From: Mucilaginibacter empetricola
GTDB taxonomy: Bacteria > Bacteroidota > Bacteroidia > Sphingobacteriales > Sphingobacteriaceae
NCBI RefSeq assembly: GCF_024808665.1
Contig: NZ_JANUBZ010000002.1
Span: 440,017-504,016 of the forward strand
DNA: 64,000 bases
Direction: 5' to 3'
The notes beneath the pieces were generated by a model. The model saw nothing but the letters and a program-made list of their open reading frames with translations. It had not been told where the DNA came from and ran no database searches. Shown here piece after piece: positions 18,168 to 27,913 of the stretch. Both the position numbers and the translations under genes were made by a program. The stretch's first letter is position 1, and each line of letters opens with the position of its first letter.

Positions 18168-18187
18168 TTAATAGGATATCTAATAAA

Positions 18188-18224
18188 AAGAAAAACCCCG
18201 ATCAGAAATGATCGGGGTTTTTTG
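18188..18224 (+). terminator. Intrinsic terminator of the receptor gene
   Basis: AAAAACCCCGATCA (18191-18204) pairs with TGATCGGGGTTTTT (18209-18222) around a GAAA loop, followed by T's. It lies 24 bases after the stop codon. Confidence 0.93.
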
Positions 18225-18282
18225 TTATCCGGTAATAAGCGGGTGTAAAGTGGATAAATTAGTTGGGTTTTATTTTGATGCC

Positions 18283-18972
18283 TTAATCTTTATAGGTGTT
18301 AAATAGCTTATCCCAAACATTGGTATAAAAACCAAAATTATGCTTAACGTCTAAGTGATGTGTATGATGAAAAGATGATGTGCCCAGGTATTTAAACATC
18401 AAAAGATTACGCATTTTATTTGAAAAAGGTTCAAAACCTAAATGTCCAATAATGCCGAAACCCACATTTACGGTGAGGTATATTAAAATAGCATAAAAGT
18501 TGAAGCTATAGATACTAATAACTGTCAGCCACAAAAGGCCAAAACTAACTGTCTCAAGCGGATGCAATACAAATAAATCAATGGGAAGCGGATTTTCATA
18601 CTTGTGATGAAAACGGTGAATGACTTTATAAATAACAGAGTGGTGAATAAAGTAATGAAAAATGTACATCGCCAAATCCATTAATAGAAAAACTGCCAGA
18701 AAATCGGACAAAATACGCCAGTTTAAATCAAAACTAAATTCAATATATACCTTATCCCAAAGCCAAAAGCCCAAATAAGTTATGCAAGTATTTATTAAAT
18801 TGGTTAAAATGCAAATAAACCATTCATTGACAGTAGCGGCTTTAATTGGCTTATTGAGCAGTTTGAGTATTGCCCAGCCAAACAGTAATGCTAAAAAGGT
18901 TACCAATAAATTTTCTATCAAAAAAATCGTCCATAAATTAAATGACGACTGTTTTGATAGAAAATGTAACAT
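18283..18972 (-). CDS. Fatty acid hydroxylase / sterol desaturase family protein
   Basis: The 229-residue integral membrane protein has about four hydrophobic segments and the eight-histidine diiron motif: HYFIHH near 120, HRFHHKYENP near 133, and SSFHHTHHLDVKHNFGF near 200. Family members hydroxylate or desaturate lipids at the membrane. PurM lies upstream on the same strand with a 22-base gap, so it may be read from the same transcript. The lipid substrate is unknown. Confidence 0.88.
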   Translation of the reverse strand: MLHFLSKQSSFNLWTIFLIENLLVTFLALLFGWAILKLLNKPIKAATVNEWFICILTNLINTCITYLGFWLWDKVYIEFSFDLNWRILSDFLAVFLLMDLAMYIFHYFIHHSVIYKVIHRFHHKYENPLPIDLFVLHPLETVSFGLLWLTVISIYSFNFYAILIYLTVNVGFGIIGHLGFEPFSNKMRNLLMFKYLGTSSFHHTHHLDVKHNFGFYTNVWDKLFNTYKD

Positions 18973-18994
18973 CAGGTTTATTTATATGGACGAT

Positions 18995-20176
18995 TTAATT
19001 ATATACAAACTCTCCAAATTCTGATTGAATGGTTACTTGCTTTTTGTCGCCTTTTTCTACATGGCCTATAATTTGAGCCTCAACGCCAAAGCTTTGTGAA
19101 ATGCTGATCAGCTCATTGGCTATTTCCTGCGGAACGTATAGCTCCATACGATGCCCCATATTAAATACCTTGTACATTTCCTGCCAGCTGGTTTTTGATT
19201 CTTCGTGTATCAGTTTAAACAGGGGCGGTACCGGGAACAGGTTGTTTTTAATGATATGGACATCGTCAACAAAGTGAAGTACTTTGGTTTGTGCACCACC
19301 GCTGCAATGAACCATACCGTGTATCTGGTTCCTGTAGCTATCCAAAATGGTTTTAATGATAGGCGCATAGGTACGGGTAGGCGATAATACCAGCTTGCCC
19401 GCAGTCACACTTTTATTGTTACCGATAGCTATCAGATCGGTTAGTTTTTTGCTGCCCGAGAAAATCAAGTCATCAGGAATACCCTGGTCATGACTTTCTG
19501 GATATTTTTGGGCAATGGACTTATTGAATACATCGTGACGCGCAGATGTTAAGCCATTAGAGCCCATACCACCGTTATATTCGCTTTCATATTTGGCTTG
19601 CCCGTATGAGGCCAGGCCAACTATAACATCGCCGGGTTGAATGTTGTGATTTGATATAACATCAGCCCGTTTCATGCGACAGGTAACGGTTGAATCAACA
19701 ATAATGGTGCGAACCAGGTCGCCCACGTCAGCCGTTTCACCACCGGTTGAATAAATGCCAATGCCGTTAGCCCTTAATTCGGCCAATATTTCTTCGGTAC
19801 CGTTAATAATGGCTGCAATTACTTCACCAGGTATCAGGTTTTTATTTCTGCCGATGGTTGAGGATAGTAATATGTTATCAGTAGCACCTACACAAAGCAG
19901 ATCATCAAGATTCATAATAATAGCATCCTGCGCTATGCCGCGCCAAACAGAAATGTCGCCGGTTTCTTTCCAATAAGTATAGGCCAACGACGATTTTGTA
20001 CCTGCGCCATCAGCATGCATAATATTGCAATAGGCTGCATCATTCGTTAAAATATCGGGTACTATCTTACAAAAGGCTTTAGGGAAAATTCCTTTGTCAA
20101 TATTTTTAATAGCGTTGTGTACATCATCCTTAGAGGCCGACACGCCTCTTTGATCATATCTCTGCGATGAAATCAT
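18995..20176 (-). CDS. purM: Phosphoribosylformylglycinamidine cyclo-ligase (AIR synthetase)
   Basis: The ATG at 20176 gives 393 residues; the frame's earlier TTG two codons upstream is less likely. Conserved PurM features include RYDQRGVSASKDDV at the start, MHADGAGTKSSLAY, DAIIMNLDDLLCVGA, and the ATP-loop-like STGGETADVGDLV. It closes the imidazole ring to give AIR in purine synthesis. The length matches the long Bacteroidota form. It is 24 bases downstream of the ClC channel gene, but a -7 box directly before its ATG suggests its own start. The other purine gene here, purL, is about 10 kb away. Confidence 0.93.
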   Translation of the reverse strand: MISSQRYDQRGVSASKDDVHNAIKNIDKGIFPKAFCKIVPDILTNDAAYCNIMHADGAGTKSSLAYTYWKETGDISVWRGIAQDAIIMNLDDLLCVGATDNILLSSTIGRNKNLIPGEVIAAIINGTEEILAELRANGIGIYSTGGETADVGDLVRTIIVDSTVTCRMKRADVISNHNIQPGDVIVGLASYGQAKYESEYNGGMGSNGLTSARHDVFNKSIAQKYPESHDQGIPDDLIFSGSKKLTDLIAIGNNKSVTAGKLVLSPTRTYAPIIKTILDSYRNQIHGMVHCSGGAQTKVLHFVDDVHIIKNNLFPVPPLFKLIHEESKTSWQEMYKVFNMGHRMELYVPQEIANELISISQSFGVEAQIIGHVEKGDKKQVTIQSEFGEFVYN

Positions 20177-20179
20177 GCG

Positions 20180-20187
20180 CAAAGATA
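20180..20187 (-). promoter_or_regulatory. Candidate -7 box directly before purM
   Basis: On the minus strand TATCTTTG ends only 3 bases (CGC) before the purM ATG. It is a perfect match to TAnnTTTG; no TTG at -33 is visible. If it is used, the transcript would have almost no leader. Confidence 0.4.
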
Positions 20188-20200
20188 CGGCTAATAGTTT

Positions 20201-22054
20201 TTAATCAGAATACTCCTTTAACAATTGTCGGTAGCGGTTTAAAATTGCCGATTTCGATATAAATCCTAAAAAAGTATTTTGCGCATCAACAACAGGTAAT
20301 ACCCAGGTGGCTGTTTCATCAAACTTATTTACGATAGTTATCATGTCGTCATCGTTTTTTATTACCTGTACCGATATTTTCATATAGGTATGTATATCCA
20401 ATTGACTATGTAACTCGGGGTTAAATAAAACCGGTCTTAAATCATCGAGGTAAATTATACCAGCCAGTTCAGTACCGTCTAATACTGCAATGATATTCCG
20501 GTCGCCATTTTTAATAATCTCCAGCAAGTCTTTAAATGATGATTTCAGGTTTAAAACCGCATTGCTTTTCTCAATCAGCTCTGATGAATTGATCAATAAA
20601 AGAAGGTTTTTGTCATGTTCCCGGGTAAATATTTTGCCTTCGGCGGCCAGTTTTTTAAGATCTGGCGATATCGCAGAGAACCATTTCCCTATCAGGAAGG
20701 ATATTACACAAACAATCATCAGCGGAATAAAAAGATCATACCCCGAGCTCGATTCGGCAATTAAGAATATAGCGGTTAATGGGGCATATAAAACTCCGCT
20801 CATCATTCCGGCCATTCCTACAATTATCAGGTTAATAACCGGAACATCCGTAAGGCCTATTTGTGTGCAGATGATAGAAAACAGATAACCCATTGTGCCG
20901 CCGGCAAACAGGGCAGGGGCGAAGTTACCACCATTGCCACCACTATAAATAGTTATAGACGTGGCAAAGGCTTTTAATAAACAAACCAGGCTTAAAAAAA
21001 TAATGATAACCCATTCGGTATAACCGATGTAGCCAAAAAAACTATGCTCAATAATATGATGGATTTGGCCATTGGTCAGCGCTTTTATACTTTCATACCC
21101 CTCGCCAAATAATGGTGGAAAAGCGAGACAAAGCAAAGACAATATGCCACCGCCAATAAGCGCCTTTTTAATTTTTGAAAGCTTAAGCTGATGAAAATAA
21201 TGCTCAATAAATTGCGATACTACAATAAAATAACGTGCATATAAGCCACAAAATATACCCAACACCAGGTAATAAGGCACGTTATGGTAGTTAAAATCCT
21301 GACGGGTGCTGAATTTAAATAGCACTTCTTCATTAAGTATAATGCGGGAAAGTAAACTGCCGCAAACTGCTGCCACCACCAATGGAATAAAATCGGTAAA
21401 AACCACGCCCGTGAGCAAAATTTCGAAGGCAAACATTACACCGGCAATGGGAGCATTGAAGGCCGCTGCAATTCCTGCTGCCGCACCGGATGCTAATAAT
21501 AAAGTGCGGTCTTTATAGCTTAGTTTATAAGTTTGAGCAAAGTTTGAACCTATGGCAGCGCCTGTAACAGCAATCGGGCTTTCTAAGCCGGCAGATCCGC
21601 CCAAGCCTACGGTTACGGCACTTTGTATAATTTGCGAATACATTTTTACAGACGACACCAGGCTGGAGTTACGCGCAATTTCATATAAAATGGCCGGTAT
21701 TCCTTTACGATCTTGCCCCTTAAAAAAATAGATTACAATAAGGGTAGTTAATACAATGCCCAAAAAAGGAAACAAGCCATAAAAAAGAATTTGATCTGTA
21801 AAATGTACCTTATTGGTTATTAAATAGTGAATATAATGTACCAGCGATTTAAGCATAACGCCCGCTAAGCCCGCTGTGCAGCCAACAAGTATACCAGATA
21901 AAATAAGGAATTGGTTGTGAGACAGTTTATGGCTTATCCACTCTAATATAATTTCGTAACTTTTTGCTTTTCTAATACTGTATTGCCGGGATTTACGCAT
22001 TATCCTGACAAATTCCAGATAGTTCCTTAATGTTTTATATTTTTTAGATGACAT
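20201..22054 (-). CDS. ClC-type chloride channel/transporter with C-terminal CBS domains
   Basis: The ATG at 22054 gives 617 residues. The ClC core occupies about 45-450 with roughly ten or more membrane helices. The selectivity region GLGGSAGLESPIAV carries the gating glutamate (aligned with GREGP of E. coli ClcA), and GNGGNFAPALFAGGTMGYLF is the second ion-binding motif. The last 150 residues form two CBS-like segments (IIAVLDGTELAGIIYLDDL, TWVLPVVDAQNTFLGFISKS). It exchanges or conducts chloride across the inner membrane, perhaps under nucleotide control. It lies just upstream of purM. Confidence 0.92.
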   Translation of the reverse strand: MSSKKYKTLRNYLEFVRIMRKSRQYSIRKAKSYEIILEWISHKLSHNQFLILSGILVGCTAGLAGVMLKSLVHYIHYLITNKVHFTDQILFYGLFPFLGIVLTTLIVIYFFKGQDRKGIPAILYEIARNSSLVSSVKMYSQIIQSAVTVGLGGSAGLESPIAVTGAAIGSNFAQTYKLSYKDRTLLLASGAAAGIAAAFNAPIAGVMFAFEILLTGVVFTDFIPLVVAAVCGSLLSRIILNEEVLFKFSTRQDFNYHNVPYYLVLGIFCGLYARYFIVVSQFIEHYFHQLKLSKIKKALIGGGILSLLCLAFPPLFGEGYESIKALTNGQIHHIIEHSFFGYIGYTEWVIIIFLSLVCLLKAFATSITIYSGGNGGNFAPALFAGGTMGYLFSIICTQIGLTDVPVINLIIVGMAGMMSGVLYAPLTAIFLIAESSSGYDLFIPLMIVCVISFLIGKWFSAISPDLKKLAAEGKIFTREHDKNLLLLINSSELIEKSNAVLNLKSSFKDLLEIIKNGDRNIIAVLDGTELAGIIYLDDLRPVLFNPELHSQLDIHTYMKISVQVIKNDDDMITIVNKFDETATWVLPVVDAQNTFLGFISKSAILNRYRQLLKEYSD

Positions 22055-22162
22055 GCTGATTGGCAAAGTTGGTTAATAATTCCCGGTTTGAAAATTATAA
22101 ATTCAAGTTGCTGAATGATGTTCATGAATAACAGTTGAGTGGCGTACATCGTCAATAAAATA

Positions 22163-22198
22163 AAAATGCGACTTTAAAGAATAAAGTCGCATTTTTTA
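22163..22198 (-). terminator. Intrinsic terminator of glutamine synthetase
   Basis: AAAATGCGACTTTA (22163-22176) pairs with TAAAGTCGCATTTT (22182-22195) around a 5-base loop. On the minus strand it is followed by a T-run. It lies just past the glnN stop codon. Confidence 0.9.
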
Positions 22199-22219
22199 TA
22201 ATGGTTTTTACCAGTTTGA

Positions 22220-24394
22220 TTATTTTATAAATAACAGCTCTCTGAATTTTGGCAGTGGCCATAACGAGTCGTCCACCAGTTGTTCAAGTTTATCCACATG
22301 GTAGCGGATAGATTGGAAAAATGGTTTAACTTTTTCATCATACTCTATTGCCTTGTCGCGCATGTTGTCAATGGTATTAGCCTTTTTGCGCGCGTCAACC
22401 ATCTGCTCAATATCATCCTTAACAATATTTATATGTTCTGATATTTTGTTGATGATATCTAATTGTGCTTTGTATGAATCCTTACTTAATCCTAATTCTT
22501 TTAGGCCTATTGCGTTTTCAACAAGTTTACTTTGGTAGGCTATTGCGGCGGGTAAAATAACGTTAATTCCCAGCTCGCCAATTACGCGGGCTTCTATCTG
22601 CAGCTTTTTATAAAAGGCATCCAGTAAAATATCATGGCGAGCATGAGCCTCTCTGCGGGTAAATACACCGGTTTCCTGAAACAGCAGATCCGTTTTGTCA
22701 GACACAAAAGCGTCCAACGCCTTAGGAGTTGTTTTAATGTTGGGTAAGCCTCTTAAAGCAGCTTCTTTTTCCCACTCTTCACTATAGCCGTTACCTTCAA
22801 AACGAATAGCTTTTGACTCCTTTATATATTTCTTTAATACTATTAATATAGCAACGTCTTTCTTTTCGCCTTTTTTAATCAGTTTATCAACGTCGTATTT
22901 GAATTTTTTAAGCTGATCGGCCACAATAGTGTTCAGCACCGTCATAGGGCTTGCTGAATTGGCAGAGGAACCTACGGCACGTAATTCAAATTTATTTCCG
23001 GTGAAGGCAAATGGAGAGGTGCGGTTACGATCGGTATTATCCTTTAATATTTGTGGGATTTTTGGAATACCTTGCCATAGTAAGGCATCATCCTTTATTT
23101 TTTTGCTGATGCGAGATGTTTCAATCTCGTCCAGCAGATCATTTAGCTGGGTTCCTAAAAATATAGAAATAATTGCCGGCGGCGCTTCATTTGCACCCAA
23201 ACGATGATCGTTATTTACAGAAGCGATGGAGGCCCGCAATAAATCGGCGTGTTCATAAACAGCTTTAATAGTGTTTACAAAAAATGCCAGGAACATCAGG
23301 TTGTTTTTTGGTGTTTTGCCCGGCGATAGTAAGTTTTTACCGGTATTGGTAATCATTGACCAGTTATTATGCTTGCCCGAGCCATTGATACCTGCATATG
23401 GTTTTTCATGTAATAGCACCTTAAAGTTATGGCGTTTGGCAACCCTGTCCATCAGATCCATTAACAGTTGGTTGTGGTCTATTGCCAGATTGATCTCTTC
23501 ATAAATAGGGGCACATTCAAACTGCGATGGCGCAACTTCATTATGGCGGGTTTTTAACGGAATACCTAATAATAAGGCCTCAGTTTCCATATCCTGCATA
23601 AAAGCGTATACACGCTCCGGGATCGACCCAAAATAATGATCTTCCAGCTGCTGGTTCTTGGCAGACATGTGACCAAATAAAGTACGGCCGGTTAAGTACA
23701 AATCAGGACGTGCATTAAATAAGGCTATATCAACCAAAAAATATTCCTGCTCAATACCTAATGAAGCATTAACCTTTTCAATGCTTTTATCAAAAAAATG
23801 GCAAACATCAACAGCAGCCTTATCTAAGGCACTTAATGCCTTTAATAATGGTACCTTATAATCCAGGGCTTCTCCGGTGTAAGAAACAAACACGGTTGGG
23901 ATACACAAGGTGCGGGCCATAATAAAGGCCGGCGATGACGGATCCCAGGCAGTATATCCACGTGCTTCAAATGTATTGCGAATGCCGCCGCTTGGAAAAC
24001 TCGATGCATCTGGCTCCTGTTGGGCCAAAGCATCACCCGAAAATCTTTCTATTGCGCCACCATCGCCGGTGGGTTCAAAAAAGGCGTCGTGTTTTTCGGC
24101 AGTTGATCCGGTAAGGGGTTGAAACCAGTGTGTATAATGAGTAGCTCCTTTGCCCATGGCCCAGGCTTTCATGGCCGAAGCAACCTGCTCTGCCAAGTCT
24201 CGTGGAATAGGCTCGCCTTTTTCTATAGAATTCACTATCCCCTGATAAGCTTCTGACGAAAGATATTCTTTCATTTTCTTTTTATCAAAAACGTTGGCAC
24301 CAAAGAAATCTGAAATTTTTGGTGAGGGTATTTTAACATCTGGAATAGTACGTGTAAGCACATCCTGCAATGCCTGAAATCTGATATTGGCCAT
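22220..24394 (-). CDS. glnN: Glutamine synthetase type III
   Basis: I chose MANIRFQAL at 24394 (724 residues) over an upstream in-frame start. The length and the motifs NVFDKKKMKEYLS, THWFQPLTGSTAEKHDAF, LGIEQEYFLVD, PLKTRHNEVAPSQFECAPIYEE and HEKPYAGINGSGKHNNWS define the type III family, found in Bacteroidota and cyanobacteria. It makes glutamine from glutamate, ammonium and ATP as a dodecamer. It is divergent from the ammonium transporter gene across a 557-base AT-rich spacer, so the two halves of ammonium assimilation share a control region. Confidence 0.96.
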   Translation of the reverse strand: MANIRFQALQDVLTRTIPDVKIPSPKISDFFGANVFDKKKMKEYLSSEAYQGIVNSIEKGEPIPRDLAEQVASAMKAWAMGKGATHYTHWFQPLTGSTAEKHDAFFEPTGDGGAIERFSGDALAQQEPDASSFPSGGIRNTFEARGYTAWDPSSPAFIMARTLCIPTVFVSYTGEALDYKVPLLKALSALDKAAVDVCHFFDKSIEKVNASLGIEQEYFLVDIALFNARPDLYLTGRTLFGHMSAKNQQLEDHYFGSIPERVYAFMQDMETEALLLGIPLKTRHNEVAPSQFECAPIYEEINLAIDHNQLLMDLMDRVAKRHNFKVLLHEKPYAGINGSGKHNNWSMITNTGKNLLSPGKTPKNNLMFLAFFVNTIKAVYEHADLLRASIASVNNDHRLGANEAPPAIISIFLGTQLNDLLDEIETSRISKKIKDDALLWQGIPKIPQILKDNTDRNRTSPFAFTGNKFELRAVGSSANSASPMTVLNTIVADQLKKFKYDVDKLIKKGEKKDVAILIVLKKYIKESKAIRFEGNGYSEEWEKEAALRGLPNIKTTPKALDAFVSDKTDLLFQETGVFTRREAHARHDILLDAFYKKLQIEARVIGELGINVILPAAIAYQSKLVENAIGLKELGLSKDSYKAQLDIINKISEHINIVKDDIEQMVDARKKANTIDNMRDKAIEYDEKVKPFFQSIRYHVDKLEQLVDDSLWPLPKFRELLFIK

Positions 24395-24951
24395 AGAGCG
24401 GTATTTTAAGTAAAGGATTAACATCAAAAATATAACTATCCTTTATTATATGCATAGATTTTACAATAAATAAATAAGCTATATAAACTTTATAAAATTT
24501 GATTAAAAGGATGCTTTTTTAAGGCGTTTAGTGTTTTTTTAACTAAAAATAATCAATTTTTAGTTTTTTTCCTTGAAATGATCTCAAAATGGTGGTAAAA
24601 ATTATCTAAAACAGGGTTTATTTTGTTAAATATTGAATTTTTTATAAAAAATGACGTAAAAAATGACTTTCATTTTTTTTTTGTTATTAAATATTCAAAA
24701 AAGCAGGTAAATTTTACCTTGTTTTTGTTATTTTCATAAAAGTTGTAATTTTTATGTTAATTTATTGTGATATGATTTGTTTTTGTTAAAATTCATCCAT
24801 ATTTTCATGGAAATATTTATAAAAAGCCTGAAATTATTAAATTTTTCATAAAAAAATTAAAATTAAAAAGCGATTTATAAGTAAATATAGCCTCAAAAGC
24901 TAATTCGACTTTAATAACATATCAATCAAACTAAATTAAACTAAACAAACA
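24395..24951. promoter_or_regulatory. AT-rich glnN/amt divergent control region
   Basis: This 557-base spacer is extremely AT-rich and contains no gene. On the minus strand TATTTTTG (24432-24425) fits a -7 box for glnN, about 30 bases before its ATG, without a good -33 partner. A perfect stem AACTAAAAAT/ATTTTTAGTT (24541-24565) is followed by seven T on the + strand. I see no consensus site for a known nitrogen regulator. Confidence 0.4.
24541..24571 (+). terminator. Hairpin plus T-run in the amt upstream region
   Basis: AACTAAAAAT (24541-24550) and ATTTTTAGTT (24556-24565) form a perfect 10-base stem with a 5-base loop, followed by a T-run. No gene ends just upstream on the + strand, so it could be a leader attenuator or a chance product of AT-rich DNA. 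Confidence 0.35.
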
Positions 24952-26541
24952 ATGAAAGTAAATTTAACAAAGTTCAAATCGCTCAGTTCAGTCCGACAAC
25001 TGACACGTGAGAAATGGGGCCTTGGAGCAACCATTTTAGGAGGAAAAATGATCGGCTTATTGCTGGTTGTTTTGGCTATAATGATTTTGCCTGGCCTTAT
25101 CGGTACATCAGCACACGCTGCGGCAACCCCACCAAAACCAACTGATCTGGAAACATCAATGATGAATTCAATCGATACGGTTTGGACATTGATTGCAGCA
25201 TTTTTAGTGTTTGCAATGCAGGCAGGTTTCGTAATGCTTGAAGCCGGTTTTGCACGCAAACGCGAAACAGTAAACGTATTAATGGAATGTATTTTTGATA
25301 CTTGCCTGTGCGGTGTATTGTTTTATGCTATAGGTTACGCATTTATGTTTAGCTCAGGTAACGGATTTATCGGTTATCATTGGTTCTTCCTTCAGGGAAC
25401 TCCTGATCTATATCCTGGTACAGGTGTGCCGGTAATTGCACACTGGATATTCCAATATGCTTTTGCTGATACTTGTTCAACTGTAGTATCAGGTGCGATG
25501 ATTGGCCGTACCGGCTTCCGTGGCGATATTCTTTACAGTATTGGTATTACAGGATTTATTTATCCAATTATAGGTCACTGGGCATGGGGTCCTGATGGAT
25601 GGTTAGCTACAATGGGTACTGCCGGACATTTCTTCACCAGCTTAGGGCAAGGTTTCCGCGATTTTGCAGGCTCAACTGTGGTTCACACCATTGGAGGTAT
25701 GGCATCATTAGCAGGAGCGGTAGTTTTAGGGCCGCGTATAGGACGAATATTTGCACGAGATGGCGGCGGTATGCCTCCGGGCCACAACTTGCCGATGGCT
25801 GCCGTAGGTGGTTTCATTTTATGGTTTGGCTGGTACGGATTTAACCCGGGCAGTACACTATCAGCAATGGATATTATCGGCATAGGCCGTGTTGCTACCA
25901 ATACTACGCTTGCAGCTTGCGGCGGCGGTATGACTGCTATGTTTGCTGCACTTTGGTGGGGCGAAACAAAAGGTAAATTTGATTTAGGATTTACCGTTAA
26001 CGGTTTCCTTGCAGGTTTGGTTGCTATTACTTGTCCTTGTTACTGGGTTAGCCCACTTGGCGCAACTATATTAGGTGGCGTGGCTGGTTTCGTAGTATTT
26101 GGTGGCGTTAAATTGCTTGAGTACTTACGTATTGATGATCCTATCGGTGCGGTTCCGGTACACGGTTTTGCCGGTATCTGGGGTACATTATCATTAGGTT
26201 TATTTGCAACAGGCGAATTTGGAGTTACCGGCCCTTATGGCGCTGATAATTCTGCACCTAACCTTGTAAAAGGATTATTTTACGGTGGTGATGCCAGCAT
26301 ATTAAAAGCACAGGCCATAGGTACATTTACCATTGCTATAGCAGTGTTTGTTGTAACCTGGATTATGATGAAGCTGGTTATGTTTTTACCACATCCTTGG
26401 AAACTGCGTGTTGAAGAGAAAGGTGAAACAGGAGCAGGCGGTTTGGATATGTTTGATCACGGCACTGATGCATATCCAATTCAAGACGATGATGTTAGTT
26501 TAAGCGGCCTGTTTGAAAAAGGCGCTAAGGTTACTGCTTAA
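24952..26541 (+). CDS. amt: Ammonium transporter
   Basis: The 529-residue Amt/Mep/Rh family protein shows about eleven membrane helices after residue 70. Visible landmarks include FAMQAGFVMLEAGFARKRETVNVLMEC, FQYAFADTCSTVVSGAM, STVVHTIGGMASLAGAVVLGPR and VPVHGFAGIWGTLSLGLF, which hold the pore Trp and His residues. An alternative ATG at 25048, preceded by AGGAGG at 5 bases, would start MIGLLLVVLAIMILPG, an ordinary signal peptide ending AHA; the 32-residue extension from 24952 may therefore not be translated. It is divergent from glnN and followed by a porin. No PII gene is present in the window. Confidence 0.93.
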   Translation: MKVNLTKFKSLSSVRQLTREKWGLGATILGGKMIGLLLVVLAIMILPGLIGTSAHAAATPPKPTDLETSMMNSIDTVWTLIAAFLVFAMQAGFVMLEAGFARKRETVNVLMECIFDTCLCGVLFYAIGYAFMFSSGNGFIGYHWFFLQGTPDLYPGTGVPVIAHWIFQYAFADTCSTVVSGAMIGRTGFRGDILYSIGITGFIYPIIGHWAWGPDGWLATMGTAGHFFTSLGQGFRDFAGSTVVHTIGGMASLAGAVVLGPRIGRIFARDGGGMPPGHNLPMAAVGGFILWFGWYGFNPGSTLSAMDIIGIGRVATNTTLAACGGGMTAMFAALWWGETKGKFDLGFTVNGFLAGLVAITCPCYWVSPLGATILGGVAGFVVFGGVKLLEYLRIDDPIGAVPVHGFAGIWGTLSLGLFATGEFGVTGPYGADNSAPNLVKGLFYGGDASILKAQAIGTFTIAIAVFVVTWIMMKLVMFLPHPWKLRVEEKGETGAGGLDMFDHGTDAYPIQDDDVSLSGLFEKGAKVTA

Positions 26542-26559
26542 TCTGTAACCGATAATATT

Positions 26560-26628
26560 ATACCCTTATGTGATTGGTTAATTAATCAATTTTCCATCCG
26601 CAAAAGCCAATCGCATAAGGGTTTCTTT
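26560..26628 (+). terminator. Terminator-like hairpin after amt
   Basis: ACCCTTATGTGATTGG (26562-26577) pairs with CCAATCGCATAAGGGT (26607-26622) with a single imperfect pair, around a 29-base loop. TTCTTT follows. It separates amt from the porin gene. Confidence 0.6.
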
Positions 26629-26768
26629 ACTTTATTAGTATAAAAATTATTAAACAAAACTGCTGAATTAAAGCGCCATTTAATTCAGGTGGGGATATTC
26701 TATGCAGTAAAATTTAAAATTCAATCAATCAAACCAAACTATTAATTTTTCCTTATCAAACAATTCTC

Positions 26769-27893
26769 ATGAAAAAAAGACTTTTACTTTTGAGTTTATC
26801 TGCTGCTACATTTATAACTTATAAAGCCCAGGCGGCTGTTACTTTGCCAACCGACACTGGCAAAACAGCAGCAGCTCCAGCAGCTCCGGCGGCACCAGCA
26901 GCACCGGCTCCTGCACCTGACGCACCCTTGGTGTTTTCAGGTTCGGTAGATACTTATTATAAATATGATTTTTCGGGCCATTCAAACATCCCAACCAGCT
27001 TTGCATCCGATCAGAATTCTATATCTATCGGTATGATTGATCTGGGTTTGAAAAAAACAGTAGGTAATGCATCATTTGTTGGCGAATTATCGTTCGGTCC
27101 ACGTAATGACCAATCTATTCCAACTGCCGGATATCATATTCAAAACTTATATGTAAACTATAACCTTACCTCAAAGTTTAGTTTAACAATGGGTTATATG
27201 TCAACCTTTATCGGTTATGAAGTAATATCGCCTGCTTCTAACTTTAACTATTCTACTTCGTACCTGTTTACAAACGGTCCTTTCCAGAATGCAGGCTTTA
27301 AAGCTACCTACGCATTTTCTGATAAGGTTAGTTTAATGGCCGGTATTTTTAATGATTACTGGAATACTTTTAAATCTGCCGCTAGGGTTAATACCTTTGG
27401 TGCACAGCTAACCGTAACTCCTGTTAAAAATTGGACAGCTTACATCAACTTTATATCAGGTCCATCAAACGGAACCGAAATTGACCTTACAACTGCCTAT
27501 CAAATTACTGATGCCTTTAAACTGGGCTTAAACGCCGCTGATTTCTCGGCTTCTAACGGATTTACCGGTGGCTTTGCAGGCGTTGCCCTTTATCCGCAGT
27601 TAGCCGTATCTAAAGTTGTTACATTAGGTTTAAGAGGTGAGTACTTTAAAGATAAAGCAGGTACCTACGGTGCTCCAGTTGCGCAAGGCGGTGCAGGTTT
27701 AGTTGCCGGTCCGCTACCTGGCGATGATGTAACCGGAATTACCTTTACTGCAAACATTAAAGCAGGTCCATTGACCCTTATTCCTGAAATAAGATTCGAT
27801 AACACTTCCAAGAGCGATATATTTACTAATAGCAGCAATGTGGCTACAAGTTCAGCTTCACAGTTTGTGTTGGCAGCCGTGTATGCTTTCTAA
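26769..27893 (+). CDS. Outer-membrane beta-barrel porin (OmpL-like, BBP2 family)
   Basis: The 374-residue protein has a signal peptide ending AQA (about residue 22), then an Ala/Pro-rich linker (about 34-55), then a beta-barrel. The barrel opens LVFSGSVDTYYKYDF and ends with a terminal Phe strand (FVLAAVYAF). SFVGELSFGPRN, YHIQNLYVNYNL and FSLTMGYMSTFIGYEV are typical of the BBP2/OmpL-like porins found next to amt genes. I infer that it lets ammonium or small nitrogen compounds cross the outer membrane for Amt. It has its own terminator. Confidence 0.8.
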   Translation: MKKRLLLLSLSAATFITYKAQAAVTLPTDTGKTAAAPAAPAAPAAPAPAPDAPLVFSGSVDTYYKYDFSGHSNIPTSFASDQNSISIGMIDLGLKKTVGNASFVGELSFGPRNDQSIPTAGYHIQNLYVNYNLTSKFSLTMGYMSTFIGYEVISPASNFNYSTSYLFTNGPFQNAGFKATYAFSDKVSLMAGIFNDYWNTFKSAARVNTFGAQLTVTPVKNWTAYINFISGPSNGTEIDLTTAYQITDAFKLGLNAADFSASNGFTGGFAGVALYPQLAVSKVVTLGLRGEYFKDKAGTYGAPVAQGGAGLVAGPLPGDDVTGITFTANIKAGPLTLIPEIRFDNTSKSDIFTNSSNVATSSASQFVLAAVYAF

Positions 27894-27913
27894 ATCTTAA
27901 TAACAATTTTATT

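Noticed and set aside
23271..23504. Antisense frames within glnN
   Set aside because: They are shadows of the highly conserved type III glutamine synthetase reading frame.
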